The notes beneath the pieces were generated by a model. The model saw only the letters and a list, made by a program, of their open reading frames with translations, was not told the origin of the DNA and did no database searches. A stretch of DNA of 64,000 bases from Sphingobium xenophagum NBRC 107872. GTDB taxonomy: Bacteria; Pseudomonadota; Alphaproteobacteria; Sphingomonadales; Sphingomonadaceae. The position numbers were made by a program, and so were the translations under genes. Positions 26,341 through 35,617 of this stretch are shown piece after piece (the stretch's first letter is position 1; each line of letters starts with the position of its first letter). The stretch is taken from assembly GCF_000367345.1 (NCBI RefSeq), contig NZ_BARE01000018.1, positions 55,418-119,417 of the forward strand, written 5' to 3'.

Positions 26341-28428
26341 TCACGCATAGCGCGCGCGAATGGCTTGGCTGGCGGTATCACCAGTCTGCTCATGGTTAAG
26401 AACGGCCGGATCGCCGCCCGCTTTATGGGCGAGTGCGATATTTTCACGCTGTTGCCAGCGGCCTTGCTGCTGCGACTGGCCCATGCCCTGCCCAATACCC
26501 TGACCAGCGCCCTGCCAGTTGGCGGACGGGCCGTTGTGCTGGCCCTGTTGCTGTTGGGAGGGTTGCTGCTGCGACGACGGGTCGGATCGCGCCGCATCGC
26601 CGACATGCGGGGCGCGTTCGATCTTCACCTCGCTGATGCGCACCGCAGACAGACCCGCGTCCAGGCGCAGCCGGTCGCTGTCCTGTCGCAGGGCGGCTTC
26701 GGCGATGTCGCTGGAGACGGTCAGGCTGACCGCTGCGCCATCAATGCCCTGGCGGATGCTGACGTCGATCGGGCCGAGCTGGTCGCTGCTGATCTGGAAC
26801 CGGCCCTGCGCGCCATTGGCGGACAGGCCCGCAATGTCGCGCGCCAGCGAATCGATCCACTGGCCCGACACGCCCATGTCGACGACCTGCGCGCCAAGGG
26901 TGGCGGAGAGATCGACCGCGGGAAGCGCGGAGGCGACGGTCGGGATCGTTAGCGGCGGGGCGGCGGGCGCGGGGACGGCGGGGTCAATGGCTCTGGGCAT
27001 CGCCTCCGTGGTCGGGGCGACGGGTGCATCAGCGGGTGCCGTGTCGCCCCCGGCCGCAGGCGACGGCGCGGACTGACGGGCCATATGCTGACGCGCAAGC
27101 TGGAGCAGCGACAGGGCCTCTGCCCTGGCCGACAGTGAGCTGGACATATTGGCGGCGTTTATGATGGGTGCCGGGTCCGACGCGGGGTCGGGAAGCGTCG
27201 GCGCAGGATCGGGCGCAAGAACGGGGCTGGGCACGGTCACCGTTCCGGTCGCCGTGGCGTCAAGCGGCGTGGGCGCGACAGCGAGCGGAGCGGCCTGCCC
27301 CGGCGCTGGCGCAATCGCAGCTGGCACGGCAGCAGAATTAGCGCCATTTCCGGTCGGCGTCGCTGCCGCGATGGGGGCAACTGGCTGCTCCGCGCCCATG
27401 TTAGCAATCGATTGCGCTTGATCGCCGACAGGCTGGATTGTTACGGCTGGCGCGGCGGCGGGCTGGACCGTGGCGGGAGAGGAAGCCGGCGGCGCGTCAG
27501 GGGATTGTTGCGGGGGCGTAGCGGGTAGCGGCGCAGCAGGCGGCGGCATCATCCCCATGGCGGACGGTTGCGGCGGGGCGTCGGGCTGTTCCGTACGCGC
27601 CGCTTCGATGTCGGAAGGTTCCGCGTCCGCGTCTGTCACCGGCATTGCCTCGGACGGCGCGATGGCGGGCGCGGGCGCAGGCATTGGCGCGCCTTGTTCC
27701 GGGATCGCATGATGCTCAGCCTTGGGGGCCGGTTTGGCGGGCGTATCCGATACGGGCGTAGCGGGCAGCGGCGGCGCAGGCGGCAGCATCGTCGCCATGG
27801 CGGACGGTTGCGGCGGGGCGTCGGGCTGTTCCGGACGCTCCGCGTCGATGTCGGATGGCTCCGCGTCCGTGTCTGTCACCGGCATTGCGTCGGACGGCGC
27901 GATGGCGGGCGCGGGCGTTTGCTGGGGGGCGATAACGGCCGCCTCGGTAGGCGCGATGTGCGCCGCGACCAGCAGCTGCGCCACCGACTGCATGGGCGCA
28001 GCCGGTGCAGTCGGGGCCGTCTGGGGATCGTCGGATTGCTGGGTGATGGGCAGCGGGCTTGGCGCGTGCGGCTTCGGCGCGGCGGCGATCGGCGCGCTGG
28101 GGCTGGGCGGCACCGCCGGGGCGGCAGCTGGAAGCGGCAAGGCGTCGCCATCTGTCGGAACCGGCGCGTTTATGGCGGGGGCATCGGGCAGAGGCGCATT
28201 GTCGCCAGGGTCGGGCATGCTGGCCTGGGGCATCGCCAAAGGCTGCGCGCCATGGCCTTGCGGATCACTGGCGGCGGCGGGCGATCCGTTTGGCGAGAGC
28301 CTGGCGGCGTCGATCATCGCGGCAAAGTCGGCCGTGCCATCTGGCACCGCTGATGTCTCGGCCTTGCCGGTCGCGCCAACGGGCGTGCTGGCGAAGAGTA
28401 GCGCCTTGAGGCTGGCAATCATATTCAT
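26341..28428 (-). CDS. fliK: Flagellar hook-length control protein FliK
   Basis: 695 residues from the ATG at 28426-28428 (GGGGAAG upstream; ATG at 28422 also possible). Most of it is Ala/Pro-rich and disordered, as expected of the FliK ruler. The C-terminal domain is recognisable in VVDMGVSGQWIDSLARDIAG, GRFQISSDQLGPIDVSIRQG and SDRLRLDAGLSAVRISEVKI, the part that contacts FlhB. After it comes a Gln/Gly-rich tail. The linker holds a duplicated segment (residues about 171-226 and 251-306). Between fliJ (one base away) and fliL. Confidence 0.9.
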   Translation of the reverse strand: MNMIASLKALLFASTPVGATGKAETSAVPDGTADFAAMIDAARLSPNGSPAAASDPQGHGAQPLAMPQASMPDPGDNAPLPDAPAINAPVPTDGDALPLPAAAPAVPPSPSAPIAAAPKPHAPSPLPITQQSDDPQTAPTAPAAPMQSVAQLLVAAHIAPTEAAVIAPQQTPAPAIAPSDAMPVTDTDAEPSDIDAERPEQPDAPPQPSAMATMLPPAPPLPATPVSDTPAKPAPKAEHHAIPEQGAPMPAPAPAIAPSEAMPVTDADAEPSDIEAARTEQPDAPPQPSAMGMMPPPAAPLPATPPQQSPDAPPASSPATVQPAAAPAVTIQPVGDQAQSIANMGAEQPVAPIAAATPTGNGANSAAVPAAIAPAPGQAAPLAVAPTPLDATATGTVTVPSPVLAPDPAPTLPDPASDPAPIINAANMSSSLSARAEALSLLQLARQHMARQSAPSPAAGGDTAPADAPVAPTTEAMPRAIDPAVPAPAAPPLTIPTVASALPAVDLSATLGAQVVDMGVSGQWIDSLARDIAGLSANGAQGRFQISSDQLGPIDVSIRQGIDGAAVSLTVSSDIAEAALRQDSDRLRLDAGLSAVRISEVKIERAPHVGDAARSDPSSQQQPSQQQQGQHNGPSANWQGAGQGIGQGMGQSQQQGRWQQRENIALAHKAGGDPAVLNHEQTGDTASQAIRARYA
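27511..27677. repeat. fliK internal duplication, downstream copy
   Basis: Matches 27751-27917 at a constant offset of 240 bases, exactly 80 codons. Over 27551-27668 I count about 10 differences in 118 aligned bases. The encoded peptide is of the type IAPSEAMPVTDADAEPSDIE followed by a proline-rich stretch. Confidence 0.85.
27751..27917. repeat. fliK internal duplication, upstream copy
   Basis: Partner of 27511-27677; encodes IAPSDAMPVTDTDAEPSDID and the following proline-rich stretch. About 73 bases of unlike sequence separate the two copies. Confidence 0.85.
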
Positions 28429-28429
28429 G

Positions 28430-28855
28430 TCAGACTTCCCCGTTTCGCTGCATCCGACGATAGCTCGGCAATGCCGCCAGCTTGTTTTCGCGCCATTCCT
28501 CCAGGGTCGCGCGGGCGCGGTCCTTGAGGCGGGTGGCGATTTCCTTCTCGCGGTTCGCTGCAAGAGTCATGCCTTCCCTGGCCTCCACCTTGCGCCGGGC
28601 GTCATAAAGGGCGCCGTCCAGCTGTCTCCCGGCCTGTTCCAGCCGGGTAGCCAGTTCCTGCATCGCGGCGAAGGACGCGCCGGTCGCCGCCCCTTCGGTC
28701 TCGAATAATTCGCCGCGCACCTTGTTGAGGCGCTCGATATTGCGGGCGAGCCCGTCCGCTTCGTCCCGCGCGCGGGCGGTTTCCGCGACGGCCATGGCAT
28801 GCTGGACGTGGCGTACGCGCAGCACGCGCTGGCGGCGGGACACAAGCCCCTTCAT
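28430..28855 (-). CDS. fliJ: Flagellar export chaperone FliJ
   Basis: 141 residues, one long charged antiparallel coiled coil. Residues such as VRHVQHAMAVAETARARDEA and LYDARRKVEAREGMTLAANREK show the heptad pattern. FliJ is the central stalk of the export ATPase. Identification rests on size, coiled coil and its place between fliI (ATGA overlap) and fliK. Confidence 0.85.
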   Translation of the reverse strand: MKGLVSRRQRVLRVRHVQHAMAVAETARARDEADGLARNIERLNKVRGELFETEGAATGASFAAMQELATRLEQAGRQLDGALYDARRKVEAREGMTLAANREKEIATRLKDRARATLEEWRENKLAALPSYRRMQRNGEV

Positions 28856-30180
28856 GCGCTAAAGCTCGCGACGAGCGCGTTGGCGCTGGTATCGAGATCG
28901 ATACGGCTCTTCTGGTCCTGCCGGATGAAGTCGAGAATTTCCTGACGGCGCTGGACCGCTTCGTCGATCACCGGATCATTGCCGGGGCGATAGGCGCCCA
29001 TCAGGATGAGATCGCGATTTTCCTCATAAGCGGCCCACAGGCGGCGATAATTGGCGGCGGCCATGCGATGGTCGTCGGGCACCACGTCGGCCATGACGCG
29101 CGACAGGGACTTGCCAATGTCGATGGCCGGGAAGATCGCCTGTTCGGACAGATGGCGCGACAGGACGAAATGGCCGTCCACAATGGCGCGAGCGGCGTCG
29201 ACGATCGGATCGTCGGTATCATCGCCATCGGCCAGCACGGTGTAGAGCGCGGTGATCGACCCGCCGGTGCGCGAATCCACCCCAGCCCGTTCGACCAGAC
29301 GGGGGATGAGCGCGAGCGCGGAGGGCGGATAGCCCTTCATCGCGGGCGGTTCGCCAAGGGCAAGGCCGATTTCGCGCTGGGCATGGGCGCAGCGGGTCAG
29401 GCTGTCGATCAGCAGCAGCACCTTCTTGCCACGGGCGCGGAAATATTCGGCGATGGCAGTAGCGCGCGCAGCGGCGCGCAGGCGCAGCACCGGGGGATGA
29501 TCTGCAGGAACAGCAACGACGATGCTCTTGTGCATCATGTGCTTCAATTTGGTTTCGAGAAAATCGCTGACTTCGCGGCCACGTTCGCCGATCAGGCCGA
29601 CAACGACCACATCGGCTTCGGCCCCGGCGATCATCTGGCCCATCAGCACCGATTTGCCGACGCCCGACCCGGCGATGATGGCGATGCGCTGGCCGCGCCC
29701 GGCGGTCAGCAGGGCGTTGACGGCGCGGACGCCAAGGTCGAACGGTTCGGTGACGCGGCCACGATCCAGAACATTGCCCTTGACCCCGTTCAGCGGCCAG
29801 ACGCCGCCCGCGATGATCGGCCCCTTGCGGTCGAGCGGCTGACCCATGGCGTCGACGACGCGGCCGATCAGCCCTTCCCCGACCTGCACCATATTGGCCT
29901 GGCTATCGGGTTCGACCCGGATGCCGTTTTCCAGCGGCGCGTCGGCGTCGAGCGGCACCAGCAATGTGCGATCGCCACGAAAGCCGACGACTTCGGCGCG
30001 GCAGATCGACCCGTCGCTGGCCATGACGCGCGCGCCGGAGCCGATCGGACGGCGAAAGCCGGTGACTTCGAGCATGCCCGCGTCATGGCTGACCAGACGG
30101 CCCACGCGGCGGGGCGTGCGATTCTGGACCTGAAGATGATCGAACAGGGTTTCGGCCTGCGCCAGCGCGGCGCGGATCAT
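28852..30180 (-). CDS. fliI: Flagellar export ATPase FliI
   Basis: 442 residues, an F1-beta-like ATPase that drives flagellar protein export. Walker A is IAGSGVGKSVLM; VLLLIDSLTRCAHAQREIGL is the Walker B region; LPRLVERAG-like LIPRLVERAGVDSRTGGSIT follows. The C-terminal export-ATPase domain ends with VQRRQEILDFIRQDQ. ATGA overlaps with fliH before and fliJ after. Confidence 0.96.
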   Translation of the reverse strand: MIRAALAQAETLFDHLQVQNRTPRRVGRLVSHDAGMLEVTGFRRPIGSGARVMASDGSICRAEVVGFRGDRTLLVPLDADAPLENGIRVEPDSQANMVQVGEGLIGRVVDAMGQPLDRKGPIIAGGVWPLNGVKGNVLDRGRVTEPFDLGVRAVNALLTAGRGQRIAIIAGSGVGKSVLMGQMIAGAEADVVVVGLIGERGREVSDFLETKLKHMMHKSIVVAVPADHPPVLRLRAAARATAIAEYFRARGKKVLLLIDSLTRCAHAQREIGLALGEPPAMKGYPPSALALIPRLVERAGVDSRTGGSITALYTVLADGDDTDDPIVDAARAIVDGHFVLSRHLSEQAIFPAIDIGKSLSRVMADVVPDDHRMAAANYRRLWAAYEENRDLILMGAYRPGNDPVIDEAVQRRQEILDFIRQDQKSRIDLDTSANALVASFSA

Positions 30181-30914
30181 GACTTGCCCTCCATATCGTC
30201 CATCAGCGCGCGCAGGCGGGACAGGCGAACGTCCGGGCCATCCTCCACCCAGCCGTCGGCGGTTTCGAGCCGGACGCAGCCACGGTGCAACGCCTTGTCG
30301 GGAACCAGCGACACGCCGATCGATTCGCCTTCGAGCAGGGCGATGTCGTCGGGATGGAGATGAAGGGCGCTCTTGCCCTGATTATCCTCGATAAAGGCGG
30401 CAACGGTGTCGCAGCGCTGCACCAGCCGTTCGATGTCGATCTCCACTTCGCCGACAATCTGTTCGACCAGCCGCACGACCGTGGCCGAGAGCATGGTGGA
30501 TAACATGCCGCTGGGCGCGGGGCTGAGCATTTCGAGCGCCTGCGTCAGCCGTTCATGCGCCTCAGACGCATCGGCATGGGTCTGGGCGGTGACGCGACAG
30601 CCTTCGTCGAAACCCATGGTGAAGGCTTCCAGCCGGGCCTCCTCCAGCGGATCGGCCTCCGGCTCCATTTCGATGACGCCATGGCGCATCGTGGCGGTAT
30701 GCTGACCGGGGACCGAGGTATAGAGGCTGCGAAAGCCGCCGCTTTCGACCTGGCGCACGCCGGTCATCGAGACCGGCGCGACATCCTGCATGGCTTCCGC
30801 ACCCCAGATTCTGGAGCCGCTTCCGCTGGCGCGGCGCGGCTCCAGAGTCCTGGTTGCCGCATTTTCCGAGCCGTCGGCAAAGGGCCGACTTGAAAATGCT
30901 TCAGACAAAGTCAT
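30177..30914 (-). CDS. fliH: Flagellar export regulator FliH
   Basis: 245 residues from the ATG of MTLSEAFSSRPF, which overlaps the fliG end by 14 bases. FliH binds FliI and docks it at FliN. The acidic linker and the C-terminal part MLSATVVRLVEQIVGEVEID and LHLHPDDIALLEGE (a V-type E-subunit-like segment) are the recognisable parts. Sequence conservation in FliH is low; gene order makes the call firm. Confidence 0.87.
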   Translation of the reverse strand: MTLSEAFSSRPFADGSENAATRTLEPRRASGSGSRIWGAEAMQDVAPVSMTGVRQVESGGFRSLYTSVPGQHTATMRHGVIEMEPEADPLEEARLEAFTMGFDEGCRVTAQTHADASEAHERLTQALEMLSPAPSGMLSTMLSATVVRLVEQIVGEVEIDIERLVQRCDTVAAFIEDNQGKSALHLHPDDIALLEGESIGVSLVPDKALHRGCVRLETADGWVEDGPDVRLSRLRALMDDMEGKS

Positions 30915-31917
30915 TCCCCTTGCCACCCAGCATGATGGTGCCCGCGTCCGCCATGCGGCGCGCAGTGGCGATGATGAGTTTTTGCGCGTCGATCACTTCG
31001 GCAAGGCGGATCGGACCGCGTTCCTCGATCTCGTCGGCGATCGATTGCGCCGCGCGGGCGGACATGCAGCCAAAGATCTTGGCCTTGAGCAGGTCGTTGA
31101 CGCCCTTGAGCGCCACAACCAGCACGGCGCTGTCGACGGTGCGCATCAGCGTGCCGAGATTCTTGTCATCCATGTCGATAAGGTTATCGAACACGAACAT
31201 CTCTTCCTCGATGGTCTGGGCGATCATCTTGTCGCGCTTGGCCACCGCCTTCATGATCCGCTGCTCATTGTCCTTGCGGACATTGTTCATGATCGCAGCC
31301 GCCTCGATCGTGCCGCCGCGCTGCGATGCCGCGCCCTGCTTCTTGGCGGGGCCGCGCAGCAGCAACTGCTCCAGATCGTCCAGCGCCTCGTTCGACACCG
31401 GGCCTAGCGTGGCGATGCGGTAGACAATCTCTTCCTGATATTCGACCGGCAGCAATTGCAGCACGTCGGCGGCAATCGGCGCTTCGAGATGGGCCAGCAC
31501 GATCGCCATGATCTGCGGATGCTCCGCCTCGATGAGCGCGGCGATTTCCTTGGCGTCCATCCATTTGAGCATTTCAAGCTGGGTGGAGCGGGTCGGCGGG
31601 GTGATGCGCGCGAGGATGGTTTCGGCCCGCTCCTCGCCCAATGCCTTGGTCATCGCGCCGCGAATATGGCGGGTCGCACCATAGCCGATGGTGGTGCGCT
31701 TCTTCGCCTTGGTCACGAAATGGTCGAGCGCCTCGTTCACCTCTTCAGGATCGACATCGGCGACGTCATACATGGCATAGCCCAGCTGGCGCACTTCATC
31801 AGGCTCCAGGCGCGCAAGGATCTGCGCGGCCTCATCCTCGTCGAACAGCATCAGCAGGACGGCGGCGGCGGCGCTGCCCTTGAGCGCCTCTGGCCGACCG
31901 GGAACGATCTCAGGCAT
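30901..31917 (-). CDS. fliG: Flagellar motor switch protein FliG
   Basis: 338 residues, the rotor protein that meets the stator. The N-terminal domain has AVLLMLFDEDEAAQILARLEPDEV, the middle the EHPQ motif in IEAEHPQIMAIVLAHLE, and the C-terminal torque helix the charged residues around KIFGCMSARAAQSIADEIEE. The call is secure. It overlaps fliF by eight bases. Confidence 0.96.
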   Translation of the reverse strand: MPEIVPGRPEALKGSAAAAVLLMLFDEDEAAQILARLEPDEVRQLGYAMYDVADVDPEEVNEALDHFVTKAKKRTTIGYGATRHIRGAMTKALGEERAETILARITPPTRSTQLEMLKWMDAKEIAALIEAEHPQIMAIVLAHLEAPIAADVLQLLPVEYQEEIVYRIATLGPVSNEALDDLEQLLLRGPAKKQGAASQRGGTIEAAAIMNNVRKDNEQRIMKAVAKRDKMIAQTIEEEMFVFDNLIDMDDKNLGTLMRTVDSAVLVVALKGVNDLLKAKIFGCMSARAAQSIADEIEERGPIRLAEVIDAQKLIIATARRMADAGTIMLGGKGNDFV

Positions 31918-33655
31918 TTTCCTTCTTCCCCTCCTTCAGGAGGTCGCGGACGACCAGGGCGGCACGGTCGGGGTCCTGCTTCACAAAGTTGCGAATGAGG
32001 TCGGCGCGCTGGGCATAGTCATAGGTGGAGGAAATCATATCGAGCGTGACCGGGCGGGCCGGATCGGGCGCCTCGACCGCCTGCCGGGTCAGTTCGCCGG
32101 AAATTTCGCGGCCGATGCGCTGGCCATTCTGGGCCGTGTCGGCGGCGATCGCTTCCTGTGCTGCGGCGCGACGCTTGAGCAGCGGGCGGCCGATGCCGAA
32201 GATGACGAGCAGCGCGACCAGCAGGGCCGAGACGTTGCGAATGAGCGGCGAGACCCAATCCGCCTCATACCAGAGGGGCTGTTCTTCCGGCGTCTTGAGG
32301 AAGCTGCGCGAGGAGAGCGCGACCACGTCGCCACGGGCCTGGTCGAAGCCGATCGCACCCTTCACCAAGGCTTCGAGGGCAGCGATTTCCTGCGGCGTGC
32401 GCGCCTTGCCATCGGGTGCATTGTCGAGCGCGACGGCGACCGACAGGCGCTTGACGGTGCCGACCGCATCCTTGGTAACGGACACTTCACGGCCCAGTTC
32501 AAAGCTGCGGTTGAAGGTTTCCTCGGTCTTCATCAGCGGGTTGGGCGGCGTGCCGGGCGTCTGCGCGGCGGTCTGACCCTGTTGCACGGCCTGACCATTG
32601 GGATTGGTCTGGGTCACGGTCGGGTTGACGGGCGCCTGATTGCTGAGCGCGCCGGGGATGCCCGATGCTTCGCCCGTGCCCTGACCACGCGGATCGGAGG
32701 CCCAGGTGCCCTGTTCGGTGCGCAACCGGGCTTCGTCCTGCGGATAGGTTTCGCGGGTCGCCTGCCGCTCGGCAAAATTGAGTTCGGCATGGACTTCGGT
32801 CGAGAAATTATTGGCCCCCAGGATCGGGGTGAGCAGCGCGACGACCGACTGGCGATAGCGGTCCTCGATCCGGCTCTGGATCGCCAGCTGGCGATCGTCG
32901 CCGGAGTCGCTGTCATTCTTGCTGAGCAGGCGGCCATTCTGGTCGACCAGCGAGATCTGGTCGGGCGAAAGTTCGGGAATGGACGATGCCACGAGGTGAA
33001 CGATCGCGCTGACCTGCGCATCGGTGAGCGTGCGGCCATTGGCAAGGCGCAGCATGACCGAGGCGGACGGCTTGGCCCGGTCGCGCAGGAATACGCTGGG
33101 CGGTTCTACGGCGAGGTGGACCTTGGCGCTTTCGACGCTGTCGATCGCCTCGATGGTGCGGGCCAGATCCATTTCGCGGGCCGAACGGAGCTTTTCGCCC
33201 TCGACCGCGCGGCTGGCGCCCATCGGCAGGCTATCGATCATGCTGTTGCCGTCGGGCGCGCTCTTGGGCAGGCCCTGCGCGGCGAGCATCATCTTCGCCT
33301 TGAAATAATCGCCCTCGCCCACGGTCATCGCGCCGCTATTGTCGAAGTCGTAGGGAATGCCGTTCTGGTCGAGAACCTGCGCCACGGCGGACTTGTCACC
33401 GTCGGGCAGGCCGCGGAACAGATCGCGCTGCGGCGGTTCGCGCAGCGCCATCCAGGCGAGGCCAGCGACGGCAAGGACGCCGAGCAGGCCAAGCAGCGGC
33501 AGGCTCTTGGCTACCGCTGGCTGTTTCATGAAGCCGGTGAGCCGCGCGCGCAGCGCGTCGACCCCCTTGGCCGAGCCGAAGCCGGACGAAGCGGTCGCCG
33601 GGAGGGCGGGCCGGGCGGCAGCGCCGCCATCGATGGTGAGTGCGTTCTCGCTCAT
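31910..33655 (-). CDS. fliF: Flagellar MS-ring protein FliF
   Basis: 581 residues. Two transmembrane helices flank the periplasmic ring-building domains: SLPLLGLLGVLAVAGLAWMAL near residue 55 and LIRNVSALLVALLVIFGIGR near residue 465. MTVGEGDYFKAKMMLAAQGLP, VKVHLAVEPPSVFLRD (SAKVHLAV) and SSIPELSPDQISLVDQNG are conserved FliF blocks. The C-terminal tail binds FliG, the next gene. Confidence 0.96.
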   Translation of the reverse strand: MSENALTIDGGAAARPALPATASSGFGSAKGVDALRARLTGFMKQPAVAKSLPLLGLLGVLAVAGLAWMALREPPQRDLFRGLPDGDKSAVAQVLDQNGIPYDFDNSGAMTVGEGDYFKAKMMLAAQGLPKSAPDGNSMIDSLPMGASRAVEGEKLRSAREMDLARTIEAIDSVESAKVHLAVEPPSVFLRDRAKPSASVMLRLANGRTLTDAQVSAIVHLVASSIPELSPDQISLVDQNGRLLSKNDSDSGDDRQLAIQSRIEDRYRQSVVALLTPILGANNFSTEVHAELNFAERQATRETYPQDEARLRTEQGTWASDPRGQGTGEASGIPGALSNQAPVNPTVTQTNPNGQAVQQGQTAAQTPGTPPNPLMKTEETFNRSFELGREVSVTKDAVGTVKRLSVAVALDNAPDGKARTPQEIAALEALVKGAIGFDQARGDVVALSSRSFLKTPEEQPLWYEADWVSPLIRNVSALLVALLVIFGIGRPLLKRRAAAQEAIAADTAQNGQRIGREISGELTRQAVEAPDPARPVTLDMISSTYDYAQRADLIRNFVKQDPDRAALVVRDLLKEGKKENA

Positions 33656-33658
33656 GAT

Positions 33659-34009
33659 TTAGACCGGCATGCTCATGATGTCCTTGTAAGCGGACAGAAG
33701 TTTGTTGCGGACTTGAAGGGTCGCTTCGAAGCTGACCGACGCCTGCTGCTTGGCCAGCATGACGGCGGCGATGTCGGTGGTTTCGCCCCGCTCGAACGCG
33801 GCGGCTGCCTCACCGGCCTTGCCTTGCAGGCCATTGACCTGTTGCAGCGCGCTGTTGAGCGCTTCGGTAAAGCCGCCGGGCGCAGTACCGTTTGGGGCGT
33901 TCGCGCCGCCGACCGACCCGGTCGAGGCGACGTCGCGCAGCGCGGCGTTTTTTTGCAGGATGGCGTTGCGGATCGCCATCACATTGTCTGTCGGAGAAAT
34001 GCCGGTCAT
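33659..34009 (-). CDS. fliE: Flagellar MS-ring/rod junction protein FliE
   Basis: 116 residues. The C-terminal half (TTDIAAVMLAKQQASVSFEA followed by TLQVRNKLLSAYKDIMSMPV) is the conserved FliE signature; the N terminus is loose and glycine-rich. First structural gene of the operon, 14 bases after flbD and three before fliF. Confidence 0.93.
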   Translation of the reverse strand: MTGISPTDNVMAIRNAILQKNAALRDVASTGSVGGANAPNGTAPGGFTEALNSALQQVNGLQGKAGEAAAAFERGETTDIAAVMLAKQQASVSFEATLQVRNKLLSAYKDIMSMPV

Positions 34010-34023
34010 GCCCTATCCTCCCT

Positions 34024-35283
34024 TCAAGCCGCAGCCAGATCGCGCATTTCGGCGAGCCGATAGCGCAGCGTGCGTTCGGAAATGCCGAGCTTGCGCGCGG
34101 CGGCGGCGCGGTGGCCGTCGGTTTCGCGCAGCGCGGTGCGGACCGCTTCCAGCTTGCTGTGATGGGCAACGTCGCGCAGGCGGACGGGTTCGGCCGGTTC
34201 GGGCGAGACGATGTGCAGGCCCTGGGGCCGGGGCGCGCTCGCCAGATGCAGGTCGTGCGCGTCGATCCGATCGCCATCGCGCAGCACCAGAGCGCGCTGA
34301 AGGACGTTGCCCAGTTCGCGGGCATTGCCCGGCCAGGCATGGGCGGCCAGCTTGTCGAGCGCGGCGGCGGTCGGCCAGACAAAGCCGTCCTTGGCCATGT
34401 CCGAAAAGCGCAGCAGCATGGCGGCGGCAATCGCGGCGATGTCGCCGGGGCGCTCGGCCAGCGGGCGCAGGTCGAGCGGCATGACATTCAAGCGCCAGTA
34501 GAGATCCTCGCGGAACCGTCCGGCGGCGCATTCGGCGGCCAGATCGCGGTTGCAGGCGGCGATGACGCGGACATTGACCGGGACGGCGTGGGTCGCGCCG
34601 ACGGGCAGGACTTCGCCTTCCTGCAAGGCGCGCAGCAGCTTGGCCTGAAGTGCGATCGGCAGTTCGGCGATTTCGTCGAGGAACAGCGTGCCGCCGTCCG
34701 CCGCCAGGAACAGCCCTTCGGACGCATTGGCCGCGCCGGTGAAGCTGCCCTTGCGATGGCCAAACAGCATCGCTTCCATCATGGTTTCCGGCAGCGCGGC
34801 GCAATTGACGGCGATGAAATCGCCCGACGTGCGGCCCGACTGGGCGTGGAGGAAGCGCGCCATGCCTTCCTTGCCGGTGCCGGTGTCGCCCTGAATGAGA
34901 ACGGTGGCTTCGCTGCGTGCGACCCGACCGGCAAGCGTCATGAGGCGCGCGCTGGCGCTGTCGCCCACCGCAGGAATAGCCGCGGGACGGGCCAGTTCGG
35001 CGATCAGGGCGAAGGCGAAGCCCATATCTTCCAGCCCGAAGGCGACACGGGCGGGCAGGCCGTTGGCGGCGGCGACCAGCGACGGCGCGCCGTCGACAAG
35101 CGAGATCAATATATCGCGGTGCGTCGCGTGGCCGATTTCGGTCGCCAGCAGCACGCGGCGGCTATCGCGTTCGCGCGGTGCGGCGGCATCGACGACCCGG
35201 ACAGCGAACAGGGCATTTTCCAGCCAGTGCTGCAACCCTGGAACGAGCGCACAGACGCCTCGGCTCATATCGAGCGATGACAT
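34024..35283 (-). CDS. flbD: Sigma-54-dependent flagellar activator, FlbD/FleR type, without a normal receiver
   Basis: 419 residues. Central AAA+ domain: Walker A GDTGTGKEGMARF, a GSFTGA loop that contacts sigma-54, Walker B GGTLFLDEIAELP, and AWPGNARELGNVLQRALVLRDGD. A Fis-type helix-turn-helix closes the protein (AAARKLGISERTLRYRLAEM). The first 120 residues lack the Asp/Lys positions of a receiver domain, so control is probably by protein contact, as with FlbD/FliX in Caulobacter. It heads the fli operon and is divergent from flagellin. Symbol given by family and position. Confidence 0.88.
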   Translation of the reverse strand: MSSLDMSRGVCALVPGLQHWLENALFAVRVVDAAAPRERDSRRVLLATEIGHATHRDILISLVDGAPSLVAAANGLPARVAFGLEDMGFAFALIAELARPAAIPAVGDSASARLMTLAGRVARSEATVLIQGDTGTGKEGMARFLHAQSGRTSGDFIAVNCAALPETMMEAMLFGHRKGSFTGAANASEGLFLAADGGTLFLDEIAELPIALQAKLLRALQEGEVLPVGATHAVPVNVRVIAACNRDLAAECAAGRFREDLYWRLNVMPLDLRPLAERPGDIAAIAAAMLLRFSDMAKDGFVWPTAAALDKLAAHAWPGNARELGNVLQRALVLRDGDRIDAHDLHLASAPRPQGLHIVSPEPAEPVRLRDVAHHSKLEAVRTALRETDGHRAAAARKLGISERTLRYRLAEMRDLAAA

Positions 35284-35378
35284 TAGTTGGTCCCCAAATG
35301 GCTGGCCAGCTTGTACCCCCGTACGCCCTGGCCTTCTTCGATGGTCCCAATGTGCGCTACCGTGGTTAGCAATTGGTT

Positions 35379-35412
35379 AATTGCCGGCAGGACTTGCCGC
35401 ATGGCGGCAATT
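35379..35412. promoter_or_regulatory. TTGCCG-repeat operator candidate between flbD and flagellin
   Basis: Three copies of TTGCCG/CGGCAA in 34 bases: 35381-35386, 35394-35399 and, inverted, 35405-35410. The last two form a perfect palindrome with a five-base spacer. The same hexamer is clustered upstream of the flgB sigma-54 promoter. Candidate activator site, probably FlbD. The rest of the 334-base gap holds the flagellin promoter and nothing else I recognise. Confidence 0.45.
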
Positions 35413-35523
35413 ATTTTCCGCCACGGCAACGGCCCAAACCGACTTAATATATCACGCGCGCGCGTGGAGGGCCGGTAAGCGACGGGCAAAACACGAAAAA
35501 TGCAGAAAATTCGACAGCGCCCC

Positions 35524-35550
35524 TAAAAGCCCGCCGCACCCCGCCGTTAT
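35524..35550 (+). promoter_or_regulatory. Sigma-28 promoter of flagellin
   Basis: TAAA (35524-35527), 15 bases, then GCCGTTAT (35543-35550). It is about 68 bases before the flagellin ATG, which has AAAGGGA as ribosome site. Confidence 0.85.
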
Positions 35551-35617
35551 CCCCTTTCGAGGCCGCAAGCGCTCTAACGGATGGCAGCGACCTGATTGAC
35601 ACGGAAAGGGAAACACC

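Noticed and set aside
35284..35310. TGGCCAGCCATTTGG as sigma-54 promoter of flbD on the minus strand
   Set aside because: The -12 reads TTGG instead of TTGC and the -24 is only partly right; too weak to call.
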